Assembly: GCF_000686905.1 (NCBI RefSeq)
Contig: NZ_JMLW01000012.1
Span: 22,032-86,031, forward strand
DNA: 64,000 bases
Reading direction: 5' to 3'
From: Marinospirillum insulare DSM 21763
GTDB lineage: Bacteria; Pseudomonadota; Gammaproteobacteria; Pseudomonadales; Halomonadaceae
Shown: positions 1 through 8,352 of the stretch, in pieces
How the letters are laid out: each line of letters opens with the position of its first letter
Position numbering within the stretch: position 1 is the stretch's first letter
The notes under the pieces: generated by a model
The model's input: only the letters and a program-made list of their open reading frames with translations
What the model was told of the DNA's origin: nothing
The model's database searches: none
Made by a program: the position numbers and the translations under genes

Positions 1-239
1 TTCGAGATGAAGCTCACCGCTTTGCTATTACTGGACACCGACAAAGACGCGATAAAGCAAGAACCACTTCAGGCCTAGAAGGCATCCCAGGTGTTGGGCC
101 TAAGCGCCGTCAAGCACTTCTACGCCACTTTGGTGGACGCAAAGCCATTGCCGAAGCCAGCCTAGACGCTTTATGCCAAGTTGATGGCATTAATCGTGCC
201 CTAGCAGAAGAAATTCATGCTACTCTTCATACCAGTTAA
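1..239 (+). CDS. uvrC: UvrC C-terminal fragment (excinuclease ABC subunit C)
   Basis: The open frame runs in from the left edge and ends at TAA 237-239. The visible residues include HRQRRDK followed by [20 protein letters not shown], a helix-hairpin-helix (GxGPxRRxxLL) typical of the extreme C-terminus of UvrC. This (HhH)2 region binds DNA next to the RNase H-like nuclease domain that makes the 5' incision in nucleotide excision repair; the rest of the protein lies outside the window. pgsA follows after 23 bp in the same direction, an arrangement common in gammaproteobacteria, which supports the identification. Confidence 0.93.
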   Translation, partial: RDEAHRFAITGHRQRRDKARTTSGLEGIPGVGPKRRQALLRHFGGRKAIAEASLDALCQVDGINRALAEEIHATLHTS

Positions 240-262
240 ATCCACTTTAGAGCGCCAGTCTA

Positions 263-817
263 ATGAACTTTCCCACTCTCCTAACTCTATTTCGTATCTT
301 AATCATTCCATTATTAGTGGCTATTTATTATCTACCTCTAGACAGTAAATACCTTATTTGTGCAGGTTTGTTTGGTTTAGCAGCCCTAACAGATTGGTTA
401 GATGGTTTTTTAGCTAGGCGCTGGAATCAAATGACACCCTTTGGTGCTTTCTTAGACCCAGTAGCCGACAAATTAATGGTTGCCGTTGCCTTAGGGTTGC
501 TCATTGAAGTTCATGCTAGCTGGTTATTAACCTTGCCAGCCTTAGTAATTATTGGTCGTGAAATTGTTATTTCTGCTTTGCGTGAATGGATGGCTGAGCT
601 CGGTAAAAGCGCCAATGTTGCGGTTAGCTGGTTAGGCAAAGTAAAAACCACCTTCCAAATGGTTTCTATTTTTCTTTTATTGCTTGCACCCCCAGGCGAG
701 CTAATTGCGTGGGCTGGCATAGCCACACTTTACCTTGCTGCCCTCTTAACGCTTTGGTCCATGTATAGCTATTTACGAGCAGCAATGCCTCACCTTTTAC
801 CTAGTGAAAACAAGTAA
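263..817 (+). CDS. pgsA: CDP-diacylglycerol--glycerol-3-phosphate 3-phosphatidyltransferase
   Basis: 184 aa, the usual length for PgsA. It makes phosphatidylglycerol phosphate from CDP-diacylglycerol and glycerol-3-phosphate in the inner membrane, the committed step to phosphatidylglycerol and cardiolipin. The N-terminus ([18 protein letters not shown]) is the family's NxLTxxRxxxxP signature. The CDP-alcohol phosphotransferase motif DG(x)2AR(x)8G(x)3D(x)3D is visible as [13 protein letters not shown] followed by [10 protein letters not shown]. Several hydrophobic membrane segments follow. It starts 23 bp after uvrC and is probably co-transcribed with it. Confidence 0.96.
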   Translation: MNFPTLLTLFRILIIPLLVAIYYLPLDSKYLICAGLFGLAALTDWLDGFLARRWNQMTPFGAFLDPVADKLMVAVALGLLIEVHASWLLTLPALVIIGREIVISALREWMAELGKSANVAVSWLGKVKTTFQMVSIFLLLLAPPGELIAWAGIATLYLAALLTLWSMYSYLRAAMPHLLPSENK

Positions 818-873
818 GATCGCTAAGTCTTTGGCTTATCAGAAGTTTTTTATAAATAATTTCATTTATTTTG

Positions 874-901
874 TTGACAAGGAAAAAATTCTACCTATAA
901 T
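874..901 (+). promoter_or_regulatory. sigma70 promoter of the tRNA-Gly/Cys/Leu cluster
   Basis: A perfect -35 TTGACA (874-879) and a perfect -10 TATAAT (896-901) are separated by 16 bp, and tRNA-Gly begins 15 bp after the -10. This is the strongest consensus promoter I saw in the window, as expected for stable RNA. The intergenic stretch 818-916 holds nothing else I recognise. Confidence 0.85.
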
Positions 902-916
902 GTGCAACCAGATCGA

Positions 917-991
917 GCGGGAATAGCTCAGTGGTAGAGCACAACCTTGCCAAGGTTGGGGTCGCGAGTTCGAATCTCGTTTCCCGCTCCA
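917..991 (+). tRNA. tRNA-Gly (GCC anticodon)
   Basis: The acceptor strands GCGGGAA and TTCCCGC pair fully. The D arm is GCTCAGTGGTAGAGC, the anticodon loop TTGCCAA gives GCC, and the T arm carries TTCGAAT. The CCA end is encoded at 989-991. It is first in a three-gene tRNA cluster behind the promoter at 874-901. Confidence 0.97.
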
Positions 992-1023
992 ATAGATTTA
1001 AAGCTGGAATTAAGAAACAAGAA

Positions 1024-1097
1024 GGCTGGATGGCAGAGTGGTCATGCAGCGGATTGCAAATCCGTCAACGCCGGTTCGATTCCGACTCCAGCCTCCA
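1024..1097 (+). tRNA. tRNA-Cys (GCA anticodon)
   Basis: The acceptor strands GGCTGGA and TCCAGCC pair. The anticodon loop ATTGCAAAT gives GCA, and the T loop is TTCGATT. CCA is encoded at 1095-1097. Second gene of the Gly-Cys-Leu cluster, an order seen next to pgsA in many gammaproteobacteria. Confidence 0.97.
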
Positions 1098-1149
1098 TTT
1101 TTAGATCTGTCTAGTAAGAAATAAGAGCTGCAATAGCTCTGTAGTAAAT

Positions 1150-1236
1150 GCCCGGATGGTGGAATTGGTAGACACAAGGGATTTAAAATCCCTCGCTCTT
1201 ATGAGTGTGCGGGTTCAAGTCCCGCTCTGGGCACCA
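1150..1236 (+). tRNA. tRNA-Leu (TAA anticodon)
   Basis: 87 nt with the long variable arm of a class II tRNA (CGCTCTTATGAGTG region). The acceptor strands GCCCGGA and TCTGGGC pair with one G-T. The anticodon loop TTTAAAA gives TAA. CCA is encoded at 1234-1236. Last gene of the cluster. The AT-rich 1237-1341 that follows leads into the distal end of the CRISPR array and shows no gene. Confidence 0.96.
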
Positions 1237-1341
1237 CTCCTTTTAACTTCTAAATCAAATACTTCAACAATTTAGCTAAAAATTACATATTAAAAAGTCT
1301 AAAAGAATAGATTTTATAATATTTTTTCTTTTAGCTTAGAT

Positions 1342-4011
1342 TTTTTGTGCTACCTATTCGGTAGTGAACCCTTTAACGGTAATACGCTTCTGAATTGTGC
1401 ATTTCTGAGCTGCCTATTCGGCAGTGAACTGTTCAAATCCGCGTCAGTGTCGTGTTAAACGTTTCTGAGCTGCCTACTCGGCAGTGAACGGGCTTTTAAC
1501 CTATTCCGTTGGCGAGATACATTTCTGAGCTGCCTACTCGGCAGTGAACAACTGGTATAGCAAACTAGCAATTCAGCCAATTTTCTGAGCTGCCTACTCG
1601 GCAGTGAACCTTGTGCGGTGCGGGTTAGGGGTTTTTTCATATTTCTGAGCTGCCTACTCGGCAGTGAACTTACAGGCTATTGTAACGTCTAGCCCCCAAA
1701 TTTTCTGAGCTGCCTACTCGGCAGTGAACGTGGCGACAAGCTAATGATGGACGTTGTAACATTTCTGAGCTGCCTACTCGGCAGTGAACGGGCTTTTAAC
1801 CTATTCCGTTGGCGAGATACATTTCTGAGCTGCCTACTCGGCAGTGAACAACTGGTATAGCAAACTAGCAATTCAGCCAATTTTCTGAGCTGCCTACTCG
1901 GCAGTGAACTAGTACCCATTCTAGAGAATAGCACGTTAAAATTTCTGAGCTGCCTACTCGGCAGTGAACCTAAGAAACGCCATTGCCACGGGCGATATGA
2001 CTTTCTGAGCTGCCTACTCGGCAGTGAACACAAACAAAATAGACGAAATGACGGAGCTGGATTTCTGAGCTGCCTACTCGGCAGTGAACTCAGTTCAGCA
2101 AAAAAATGCTTGCTTATTAGTTTTCTGAGCTGCCTACTCGGCAGTGAACTTTGAGTTTGTCACCGCCACGCCTCCCAAAAATTTCTGAGCTGCCTACTCG
2201 GCAGTGAACGCAACAACCCTGCCCACCGACACTTCCTCTGTTTTCTGAGCTGCCTACTCGGCAGTGAACGTTATAGTCGTCACCACCTTTTGCTAACCAT
2301 TTTTCTGAGCTGCCTACTCGGCAGTGAACCCAGTGTCTACCCGAAGCATGAGGGGGGCGCTTTTCTGAGCTGCCTACTCGGCAGTGAACTTTTCGTGCAA
2401 GCGACCGACACGACGAGCGACTTTCTGAGCTGCCTACTCGGCAGTGAACTATGCCTTAAAACGTGTGTTCTCTGACCTGGGTTTCTGAGCTGCCTACTCG
2501 GCAGTGAACTTCCGATACCATATCAATCACATGATCAACATTTTCTGAGCTGCCTACTCGGCAGTGAACAAAAAATGCTGGCAGCGATTGCGACCAATAC
2601 TTTTCTGAGCTGCCTACTCGGCAGTGAACTTAGTTTCCATTTTTTCCTTCTCCGTTCTTTTTTTCTGAGCTGCCTACTCGGCAGTGAACAAGTTGTGGCA
2701 GATTTTAGCAGCATAAGGTTATTTCTGAGCTGCCTACTCGGCAGTGAACTAAGAAAAGCCTGCCAAGGTGTGGATTGGTGCTTTCTGAGCTGCCTACTCG
2801 GCAGTGAACGTGGACCATGCAATGACTGACGATTACGGCGTTTTCTGAGCTGCCTACTCGGCAGTGAACTTGGCTCTAGCCCTTCTATTCCGCTCTGCTG
2901 CTTTCTGAGCTGCCTACTCGGCAGTGAACTGTTGATTTCCTTCGTTCTGTAGATTTTAAAGTTTCTGAGCTGCCTACTCGGCAGTGAACACTGACCAGGT
3001 TAAAACTGGCTCACCTGATGATTTCTGAGCTGCCTACTCGGCAGTGAACTAGGGCATTTAAACGAGCTGGGCGCAATGCTATTTCTGAGCTGCCTACTCG
3101 GCAGTGAACGCTCTAATATCGCGTTAGATTGGACGCTGCACTTTCTGAGCTGCCTACTCGGCAGTGAACACCAACTGGCGGAGATACTGGTGGCTCAACT
3201 GTTTCTGAGCTGCCTACTCGGCAGTGAACAATATCCGACCCAATGATGCACCGTCTATAATTTTCTGAGCTGCCTACTCGGCAGTGAACGCCTACGGCCT
3301 TGCTCTTAACTCAATCGACACTTTCTGAGCTGCCTACTCGGCAGTGAACTTTAAGGCCGGGCGACTTACTAAGTTTAACTTTTTCTGAGCTGCCTACTCG
3401 GCAGTGAACGCGGCTTTGCTGGCAACGCAGGTAAAAATGGCTTTCTGAGCTGCCTACTCAGCAGTGAACGACAGGCATTTTATTAAAAATAGAAAGCTGC
3501 ATTTCTGAGCTGCCTACTCGGCAGTGAACGTGACGTTTACCCGCACAATAATAACGGCCCATTTCTGAGCTGCCTACTCGGCAGTGAACTTGAACGTATT
3601 ACGCTTGAAAGGTATGCACAATTTCTGAGCTGCCTACTCGGCAGTGAACATTTCATCTTGGTTGCTCAGTTCAGCGGCCACTTTCTGAGCTGCCTACTCG
3701 GCAGTGAACACGAACTAAAAGCCTTCTTGACAGCGCCATGAGTTTCTGAGCTGCCTACTCGGCAGTGAACTATCCGTTAGAAAATGTTTTAGCTGACGAC
3801 TTTTTCTGAGCTGCCTACTCGGCAGTGAACAATTATAATGCCTTGCATTATACGATTGTTCTTTTTCTGAGCTGCCTACTCGGCAGTGAACAATTGTTTA
3901 CACAAAAACACACCTAAGCGCAATTTCTGAGCTGCCTACTCGGCAGTGAACTGAGAGAAAGAATTATAAAGCTAAATTTACACTTTCTGAGCTGCCTACT
4001 CGGCAGTGAAC
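1342..4011 (-). CRISPR. Type I-F CRISPR array, 45 repeats and 44 spacers
   Basis: The 28-nt repeat, read on the minus strand, starts GTTCACTGCCGAGTAGGCAG and ends CTCAGAAA. This is the I-F repeat with the CTGCCG/AGGCAG stem cut by Cas6f and an 8-nt CTCAGAAA handle. Forty repeats lie at an exact 60-bp period from 1342 to 3709 (32-nt spacers), followed by repeats at 3743, 3803, 3864, 3924 and 3984; two spacers there are 33 nt (3710-3742 and 3831-3863). The trailer end is at the low-coordinate side: the repeat at 1342-1369 is degenerate and that at 1402-1429 has a GAATA loop instead of GAGTA. The repeat at 3442-3469 has one substitution (3460). Two adjacent spacers occur twice (1490-1581 and 1790-1881). 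Transcription is from the leader at about 4012 toward 1342, co-directional with the cas genes. Confidence 0.98.
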
Positions 4012-4140
4012 AAGAGTTTATACAGTGTATTCCTTCATTTTTAAAGAGCTTCTGGTGCTTTTTGTTAAAAATCCCCTTTTTTTAGCAACAGGCGTAAGTT
4101 ATTGATTTACTTAGCCTGCTACTTTCCTTTAAAAAAAGGG
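4012..4140 (-). promoter_or_regulatory. CRISPR leader
   Basis: This 129-bp AT-rich stretch lies between the youngest repeat (3984-4011) and the cas6f stop codon. On the minus strand it contains GCTCTTTAAAAAT and ends GTATAAACTCTT directly against the first repeat; TATAAA is a possible -10. It holds a perfect IHF consensus (separate entry). Position at the non-degenerate end of the array identifies it as the leader, where new spacers are inserted and pre-crRNA transcription starts. Confidence 0.8.
4095..4107 (-). promoter_or_regulatory. IHF binding site in the CRISPR leader
   Basis: On the minus strand the sequence is AATCAATAACTTA, which fits the IHF consensus WATCAANNNNTTR at every fixed position. 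It sits about 84 bp upstream of the first repeat. IHF is known to bend leaders for Cas1-Cas2 integration in type I-E, and stimulates I-F adaptation as well. The ihfA gene is in this same window at 35235. Confidence 0.75.
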
Positions 4141-4704
4141 TTAGAACCAAGGAACAGTTGCAGCTTGGCTTAATCCATAGCGATTAAACTCCCCTACTTG
4201 TGGTTTTTCTTGTGGTTTACTCTGTTTAATAAACAAAGAAAACTTTTGCTTACTGCTTTGGCTGTTAAGATTTACAAAAGGTAAACGTAGCTTTTTAGGC
4301 TGTGTTTTTTCGTAATAACTAAGTGCCTCCTTTTCACTAATATTTTTACGTTTAGCATAACGTCTTACTAAACGTTCGACACTAGACTTAGCTTGCACAC
4401 GTTTAACTAGAATATGCTTTGTATTACTAGGGATTGCTTGTATTTCTTTGCAAAAAACATGGTCATGCATACCTTTTAGCCAAGTTGTAGTTTGCAAACT
4501 TTCTAATTCATGCTGCTTACCATGTAAACGTAAGCAATTACCTAGCCCGCGTGGGCTTAGGCTGTATTCAGGAAAACTTAAAGCAACAGTGAGTTGTGGG
4601 TGTTCTACCAAAGCCCTATGCAATTTACTAAATAGAGCATTCATCAACATGGCAGGCACAAAGTCAGGATCTGGCTGTAGTTGAATATCTAGGTAATAGT
4701 CCAT
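4141..4704 (-). CDS. cas6f: Type I-F CRISPR endoribonuclease Cas6f/Csy4
   Basis: 187 aa from the ATG at 4704, the start that aligns with the family N-terminus (MDYYLDIQLQPDPDF). The frame is open for 11 more codons upstream, but that would overlap csy3. Csy4 binds the repeat hairpin, cuts at its 3' base and stays on the crRNA 3' end. Catalytic His29 is present (KLHRAL) and the Ser-containing LNSQSSKQKFSLFI strand is conserved. An Arg-rich helix (RLVRRYAKRK) for groove binding and the C-terminal YGLS...VPWF are typical. Last gene of the csy operon, starting 4 bp after csy3 and lying between it and the leader. Confidence 0.96.
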   Translation of the reverse strand: MDYYLDIQLQPDPDFVPAMLMNALFSKLHRALVEHPQLTVALSFPEYSLSPRGLGNCLRLHGKQHELESLQTTTWLKGMHDHVFCKEIQAIPSNTKHILVKRVQAKSSVERLVRRYAKRKNISEKEALSYYEKTQPKKLRLPFVNLNSQSSKQKFSLFIKQSKPQEKPQVGEFNRYGLSQAATVPWF

Positions 4705-4708
4705 TGTT

Positions 4709-5737
4709 TTAACCTGCATCGCCGAATACGCCACCACGAATTAAAATCGCCATCACGAAGTGTTGTTGTTCTAAATCAGGCACTTGATCTTTTAATAGCC
4801 AGTTATCTAGCAGGTTATAAAAATCCATTTTTTGCTTAGGCTGGCGATAAGCTTTACCTTGGGTAGTCACTGAACCGTAGGGCTCTACCGCAATTGGTCC
4901 TAAGTTCACAGTATCTTCTTCAATAGGGTACCAAGTGTCGATAGTACGCAAAGCATTACCCACTTTTTGTGAGTGCAAAGCTGCTACATCTTTAACCTTG
5001 TACAAGGTCTTACTTTTATCACCACGGCCACGATCAAGAATTAATTCTTGTGAAGGAAATACTTCTTGCCCTGCTCCCATACGTGCAAAGGCAGTCACTT
5101 CAAGTAGCACATGCTCGTCACCTGCTAAGCCTTCAGCAATTACTTGGCTTAATTTCTCTAACTCTGGTGTGGAATGGTCAAAGTTACGCAGTGAAAAATC
5201 TAAACCATTAAAAGTATAGATGTCTGCTGCTTTACCTTTAACTAAACGTGCAACATTAACTTCTACTTGTTCGCTACCAATGCGGTTGCGCCATAAAAAA
5301 CGACCGCTCGCTAAGTTGGTTGCATAGCGTTTGGCTAATTCAGTAAATTTATTCGTATCTGCATAACCTTTTACTGTTTCAACCAGTTTTGCTTGGTAGT
5401 CGGCATTATTACAGGCTGAAGGTGTGCCAGCACCAGGTAAAATACGCATCGTAAAACGCATTTGTAATGTATCGTGTTGGCTATCTAAAGCCGCAATATC
5501 AACCGTTTGTAAGTTGGCATTTTCAATCGCAGCATCAACTTTAGTTGGATCTTGGTCTTTAGCTTTTAAGCGATTAGAAATAGTGCCGCGCACTGATTTC
5601 TCGCGTACTTCAATGGCTGGCCAATTGGCTGCAGTGGCACGCTCGTTCCAATCACCTGAAAACAGCAGGGCATCGGATGGATCAATTTTACGTTCAAATG
5701 CTAATACTGAGGCAGTTTTTAAAGTCGTTTTAGACAT
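4709..5737 (-). CDS. csy3: Type I-F Csy3 (Cas7f) backbone protein
   Basis: 342 aa, normal for Csy3. Several copies assemble along the crRNA spacer to form the helical backbone of the Csy surveillance complex. The N-terminus [20 protein letters not shown] and the motifs LLFSGDW and [12 protein letters not shown] are family hallmarks. It begins 22 bp downstream of csy2 behind a good ribosome site (AGGAGCG at about 5745-5751, minus strand). Its stop lies 4 bp before the cas6f ATG, so the two are translationally close. Confidence 0.97.
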   Translation of the reverse strand: MSKTTLKTASVLAFERKIDPSDALLFSGDWNERATAANWPAIEVREKSVRGTISNRLKAKDQDPTKVDAAIENANLQTVDIAALDSQHDTLQMRFTMRILPGAGTPSACNNADYQAKLVETVKGYADTNKFTELAKRYATNLASGRFLWRNRIGSEQVEVNVARLVKGKAADIYTFNGLDFSLRNFDHSTPELEKLSQVIAEGLAGDEHVLLEVTAFARMGAGQEVFPSQELILDRGRGDKSKTLYKVKDVAALHSQKVGNALRTIDTWYPIEEDTVNLGPIAVEPYGSVTTQGKAYRQPKQKMDFYNLLDNWLLKDQVPDLEQQHFVMAILIRGGVFGDAG

Positions 5738-5759
5738 AATTTTCGCTCCTTGAAGCTTA

Positions 5760-6752
5760 TTATTGATTAGTTTTGGTTAGGGTCTTTTGGTTAAGGTTTT
5801 TATTTAAACAACGGTAAACTCCCGCGTCATGGTCTGCGCTGGAATACCATAAAAGTTCATCTAAAGAAGCTAAGCGGTGCGGACTGCACCATTCGCCGAT
5901 GGAATACATGCTTTCTACAAAACGAAACGGCACATTAGGGTCACGGGTATTTTGCACTTCTCCAGCTTCATACAGTTCAGATAAAGCACTGTAGCCAACA
6001 GGAATAGGCACTAGCCAGCCGCTGCCTTTTTCGCGGTCAGACTTCCATTCAAGGGTTTCTTTAACTTCACCACTGGCTTGCTCAGTTTGCGTTACAACAC
6101 AGCGTTTATTTATACGCGATAAATCTAACCACGCGTCTAAGGCTGTTAATTCAGAATTTTCTGTCTGTAATTTTTTAGTGTGCGCTAGCAGTGCATCATC
6201 ACGGCTAATTAGCGCAAAGCCAGGCAATAAACTGCGCTTTAGTTTGGCTAGATACTTTTCATCTGCTTCTTCGTCATCACCTAATATTTGTAGCTGTGGT
6301 GAATGCCAGTTTTTGGAGTTATAGATAATTGAACCACCAGCAAAGCGCATACTGCTAGCAAGCTTATAGATATCTGAAACACGCTCTTGTAGTAAATGAT
6401 TATCTGCTGTATTGCCATCAATATAAGCACCAAAAACTAAGCTAACAGTCGCATGAGCACGTCCTTCTTCAGTTATTCCAGGTGTTTTACCATCCTTGCC
6501 TAAAGGATTACGGGTTAAGTTAAATTTTTTTACATAATTTCCATTAACTTGCGGCTCAAAGTCATGAATAACCATACCAATACTTAGTAAGTCTATTTCC
6601 CATTCAAAGGGAATTTTTCTTTGCAGCGCAAGCATAAAGCCCATTGCCGCAGTGATTGAAGGTGCTCCCCAAGTCATGGGGCTAGAAAGAGTATTTAGGT
6701 TTTGTACTTGTAGACGTGGTAATACAAGGTAAGCGTTATGCTCCATTTCCAT
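5760..6752 (-). CDS. csy2: Type I-F Csy2 (Cas5f)
   Basis: 330 aa. Csy2 pairs with Csy1 at the crRNA 5' handle to form the tail of the complex that recognises the PAM. The N-terminus [13 protein letters not shown] and the segment [11 protein letters not shown] match the Csy2 family. The ATG shares its A with the csy1 stop (TAATG), which indicates translational coupling. It could also start 2 codons later (MEH...); the coupled start is preferred. Confidence 0.95.
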   Translation of the reverse strand: MEMEHNAYLVLPRLQVQNLNTLSSPMTWGAPSITAAMGFMLALQRKIPFEWEIDLLSIGMVIHDFEPQVNGNYVKKFNLTRNPLGKDGKTPGITEEGRAHATVSLVFGAYIDGNTADNHLLQERVSDIYKLASSMRFAGGSIIYNSKNWHSPQLQILGDDEEADEKYLAKLKRSLLPGFALISRDDALLAHTKKLQTENSELTALDAWLDLSRINKRCVVTQTEQASGEVKETLEWKSDREKGSGWLVPIPVGYSALSELYEAGEVQNTRDPNVPFRFVESMYSIGEWCSPHRLASLDELLWYSSADHDAGVYRCLNKNLNQKTLTKTNQ

Positions 6753-8107
6753 TAGCTATCACTCCTTGCTGCTGTTTTCTGTAACTGTTTTAAGTCGTCA
6801 GTTATAAAACTTTCCCAGTGGCTATTTGTTTGCATTTCTTTTGCCCAGCGGCGAAACTCTATATCGCCTAGCTGGCTTACTTTCTTACCCAACTGCTGAT
6901 TTAACCAGCGAGCAAAGTCTTGTTCTACCTGCTCTGCCCATTCTGAATTAAGCCAAGCTGCAGCAAAGTCTGCATCATGTAACGCACGTGCTGGGTCTAG
7001 CCAACAACGCTGTGCCAAAGGTAAATGACATTGTTCATCCACACTCCAACCAGCAGGCAGCTCTTGATACACAGCAGCATAAATAGTTAATTCATCAAGC
7101 AAACCATTCACCAGCCAATCAACTTTTTTACGCGTTTGTACATTAGAGGGCGGGCTACTTGCTAAAAACTCTTTAAGTTCATTTACCCAGGCTGCTGTAT
7201 CACGGCGTTTTTCAAATACAGTAAAGATAGATGGCACTTTAAAAGGTGGTCGATTTTTTGTTGGCTTCCAGCTGGGTGGTAAAGAAGCTAATAAATAGTT
7301 AACACCGCGTCGTTTACTAGATAAAGAAGAAATACCTTGCGGGTTAGCGCCGCCTATCACCTGAACAGCTAACTGCGGATAGCTTCGAGCGATTCCGTCG
7401 TGCTGCTTATTGGCACGTACAGCATCACGTATTTCTTTTGATTCTGGGGTAAATCGATCAAAATCTATCTGCTCATACACTTTATGGGCTAACGTACTGG
7501 AATAAAGTGGTGCGAGTAACAGATAGTCTTGATTGTTATAAGGGTCATCACCTGCGAACCAAAATAACTGTTTAGCAAAGTTATGAGAAGCAACACCTTG
7601 CATTTTAGGCTGAGTAACATCAGCTAAAGCAGCTAGCCATGTTTTGCCTGTTTCTGGATCATCATGCAATGCTGCTTGCATATCCTTATCTTCGGCCAAG
7701 CAAAGCTTTAAAAGAGTTTTACCTTCAAATACTATCTGCAATAAAGCGTAAATATCTAATGCACCCGCATTACCAGTTACGTCATCAGTAAAGTTTTCTT
7801 TTAAAGCTTGAGTTGCTACCAAGTTGTGTTGAGGTAAATCTTTTGGCTGACAATACAAGCTGGTGGTTTTTGTGATGTGTGCATGAGGATAGGTGGCTTT
7901 TAGTGGATGCGTTACAACTTGAATTTGTGGTGAACGATCAATAGCACTGGCAAGCCAAACATCAGGTAAGTGACTATCTTGTAAAGCTTGATATTTAGGA
8001 TCATCTATAGCTAGCTTTTCTATCCTTGCACTAAGGCGATCAGCTATAAAGTCATGCATGGCTTTACGTATCGCTTTTGCCCTACTGCTAAGTTTTTCTT
8101 CTGACAT
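6752..8107 (-). CDS. csy1: Type I-F Csy1 (Cas8f) large subunit
   Basis: 451 aa, in the normal Csy1 range. It is the large subunit that reads the 5'-CC PAM and holds the crRNA 5' end. Family features include the early helical region AIRKAMHDFIADRL, the segment HNFAKQLFWFAGDD near residue 195 and GGANPQGISSLSSKRRG near 260-275. It is the first gene of the csy1-csy2-csy3-cas6f operon. The 245-bp gap from cas3 holds its probable promoter and a mini-CRISPR whose guide matches that promoter (entries at 8166, 8178 and 8257). Confidence 0.95.
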   Translation of the reverse strand: MSEEKLSSRAKAIRKAMHDFIADRLSARIEKLAIDDPKYQALQDSHLPDVWLASAIDRSPQIQVVTHPLKATYPHAHITKTTSLYCQPKDLPQHNLVATQALKENFTDDVTGNAGALDIYALLQIVFEGKTLLKLCLAEDKDMQAALHDDPETGKTWLAALADVTQPKMQGVASHNFAKQLFWFAGDDPYNNQDYLLLAPLYSSTLAHKVYEQIDFDRFTPESKEIRDAVRANKQHDGIARSYPQLAVQVIGGANPQGISSLSSKRRGVNYLLASLPPSWKPTKNRPPFKVPSIFTVFEKRRDTAAWVNELKEFLASSPPSNVQTRKKVDWLVNGLLDELTIYAAVYQELPAGWSVDEQCHLPLAQRCWLDPARALHDADFAAAWLNSEWAEQVEQDFARWLNQQLGKKVSQLGDIEFRRWAKEMQTNSHWESFITDDLKQLQKTAARSDS

Positions 8108-8165
8108 TCCTTCTCTCCAAAATTTGCAAAATCCAAAGCAAGTAAACTCATAGTAGCTTGCAGAA

Positions 8166-8171
8166 ATTATA
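8166..8171 (-). promoter_or_regulatory. Putative -10 box of the csy1-csy2-csy3-cas6f promoter
   Basis: On the minus strand a perfect TATAAT lies here, 59 bp upstream of the csy1 ATG. The expected -35 position (about 8189-8194) has no good consensus, as in a weak or regulated promoter. The region to the CreR-like locus is very AT-rich. The CreR protospacer at 8178-8203 covers the spacer and -35 of this promoter. Confidence 0.55.
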
Positions 8172-8177
8172 AGTCAA

Positions 8178-8203
8178 CCGATTAACGCTTAGCTTTTAAA
8201 ACT
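8178..8203 (+). promoter_or_regulatory. Protospacer with CC PAM matched by the intergenic mini-CRISPR guide
   Basis: CC at 8178-8179 is followed by GATTAACGCTT (8180-8190), identical to guide positions 1-11. Position 12 differs, 13-17 (GCTTT) match, 18 and 19 differ, 20, 21 and 23 match, and 22 and 24 differ. CC immediately 5' of the protospacer is the canonical type I-F PAM. Mismatches at 12, 18 and 24 fall on the flipped-out sixth bases of type I crRNAs. The site lies in the csy1 promoter region. A partial match of this kind allows binding but is not expected to license Cas3 cleavage. Confidence 0.8.
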
Positions 8204-8256
8204 TAAAAAGCTAAATGAATTAAAAAAATACCTAAGTTAAAATTTTGTTAGAATAG

Positions 8257-8335
8257 CAACCCTGCCGAATAGGCAGCTCAGAAAGATTAACGCTTTGCTT
8301 TATAAGCATTTTACTGCCGAATAGGCAGCAGCTAG
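8257..8335 (+). ncRNA. CreR/CreA-like mini-CRISPR: putative cas-regulating guide RNA
   Basis: The plus strand carries CTGCCGAATAGGCAG plus CTCAGAAA (8262-8284), identical to the array repeat except for one loop base and a lost GTTCA. Next come 29 nt (8285-8313; a 24-nt guide plus 5 nt replacing GTTCA) and a second stem CTGCCGAATAGGCAG (8314-8328) whose handle is lost, followed by TTTTA. This should be cut by Cas6f into a short crRNA-like RNA. It runs opposite to the main array. A possible -10 TAGAAT is at 8249-8254. The loop variant GAATA matches the oldest intact array repeat (1402-1429), suggesting descent from an ancestral repeat. The guide matches the csy promoter behind a CC PAM (8178-8203). 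The known parallels are CreR, which represses cas genes, and CreA, which represses a toxin gene. No room for a toxin RNA is obvious, so CreR is preferred. Confidence 0.8.
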
Positions 8336-8352
8336 TTTTAGCCTGGGTGTTT

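Noticed and set aside
1455..2829. Several ORFs on both strands within 1455-2829 with repeated SLPSRQLR or FLSCLLGSE motifs
   Set aside because: They are translations of CRISPR repeats at a 60-bp (in-frame) period, not proteins.
1370..3983. Self-targeting CRISPR spacers against the window (element, Dnd island, hipBA)
   Set aside because: I compared spacers with the window by eye and found no full match; only a computed search could exclude it.
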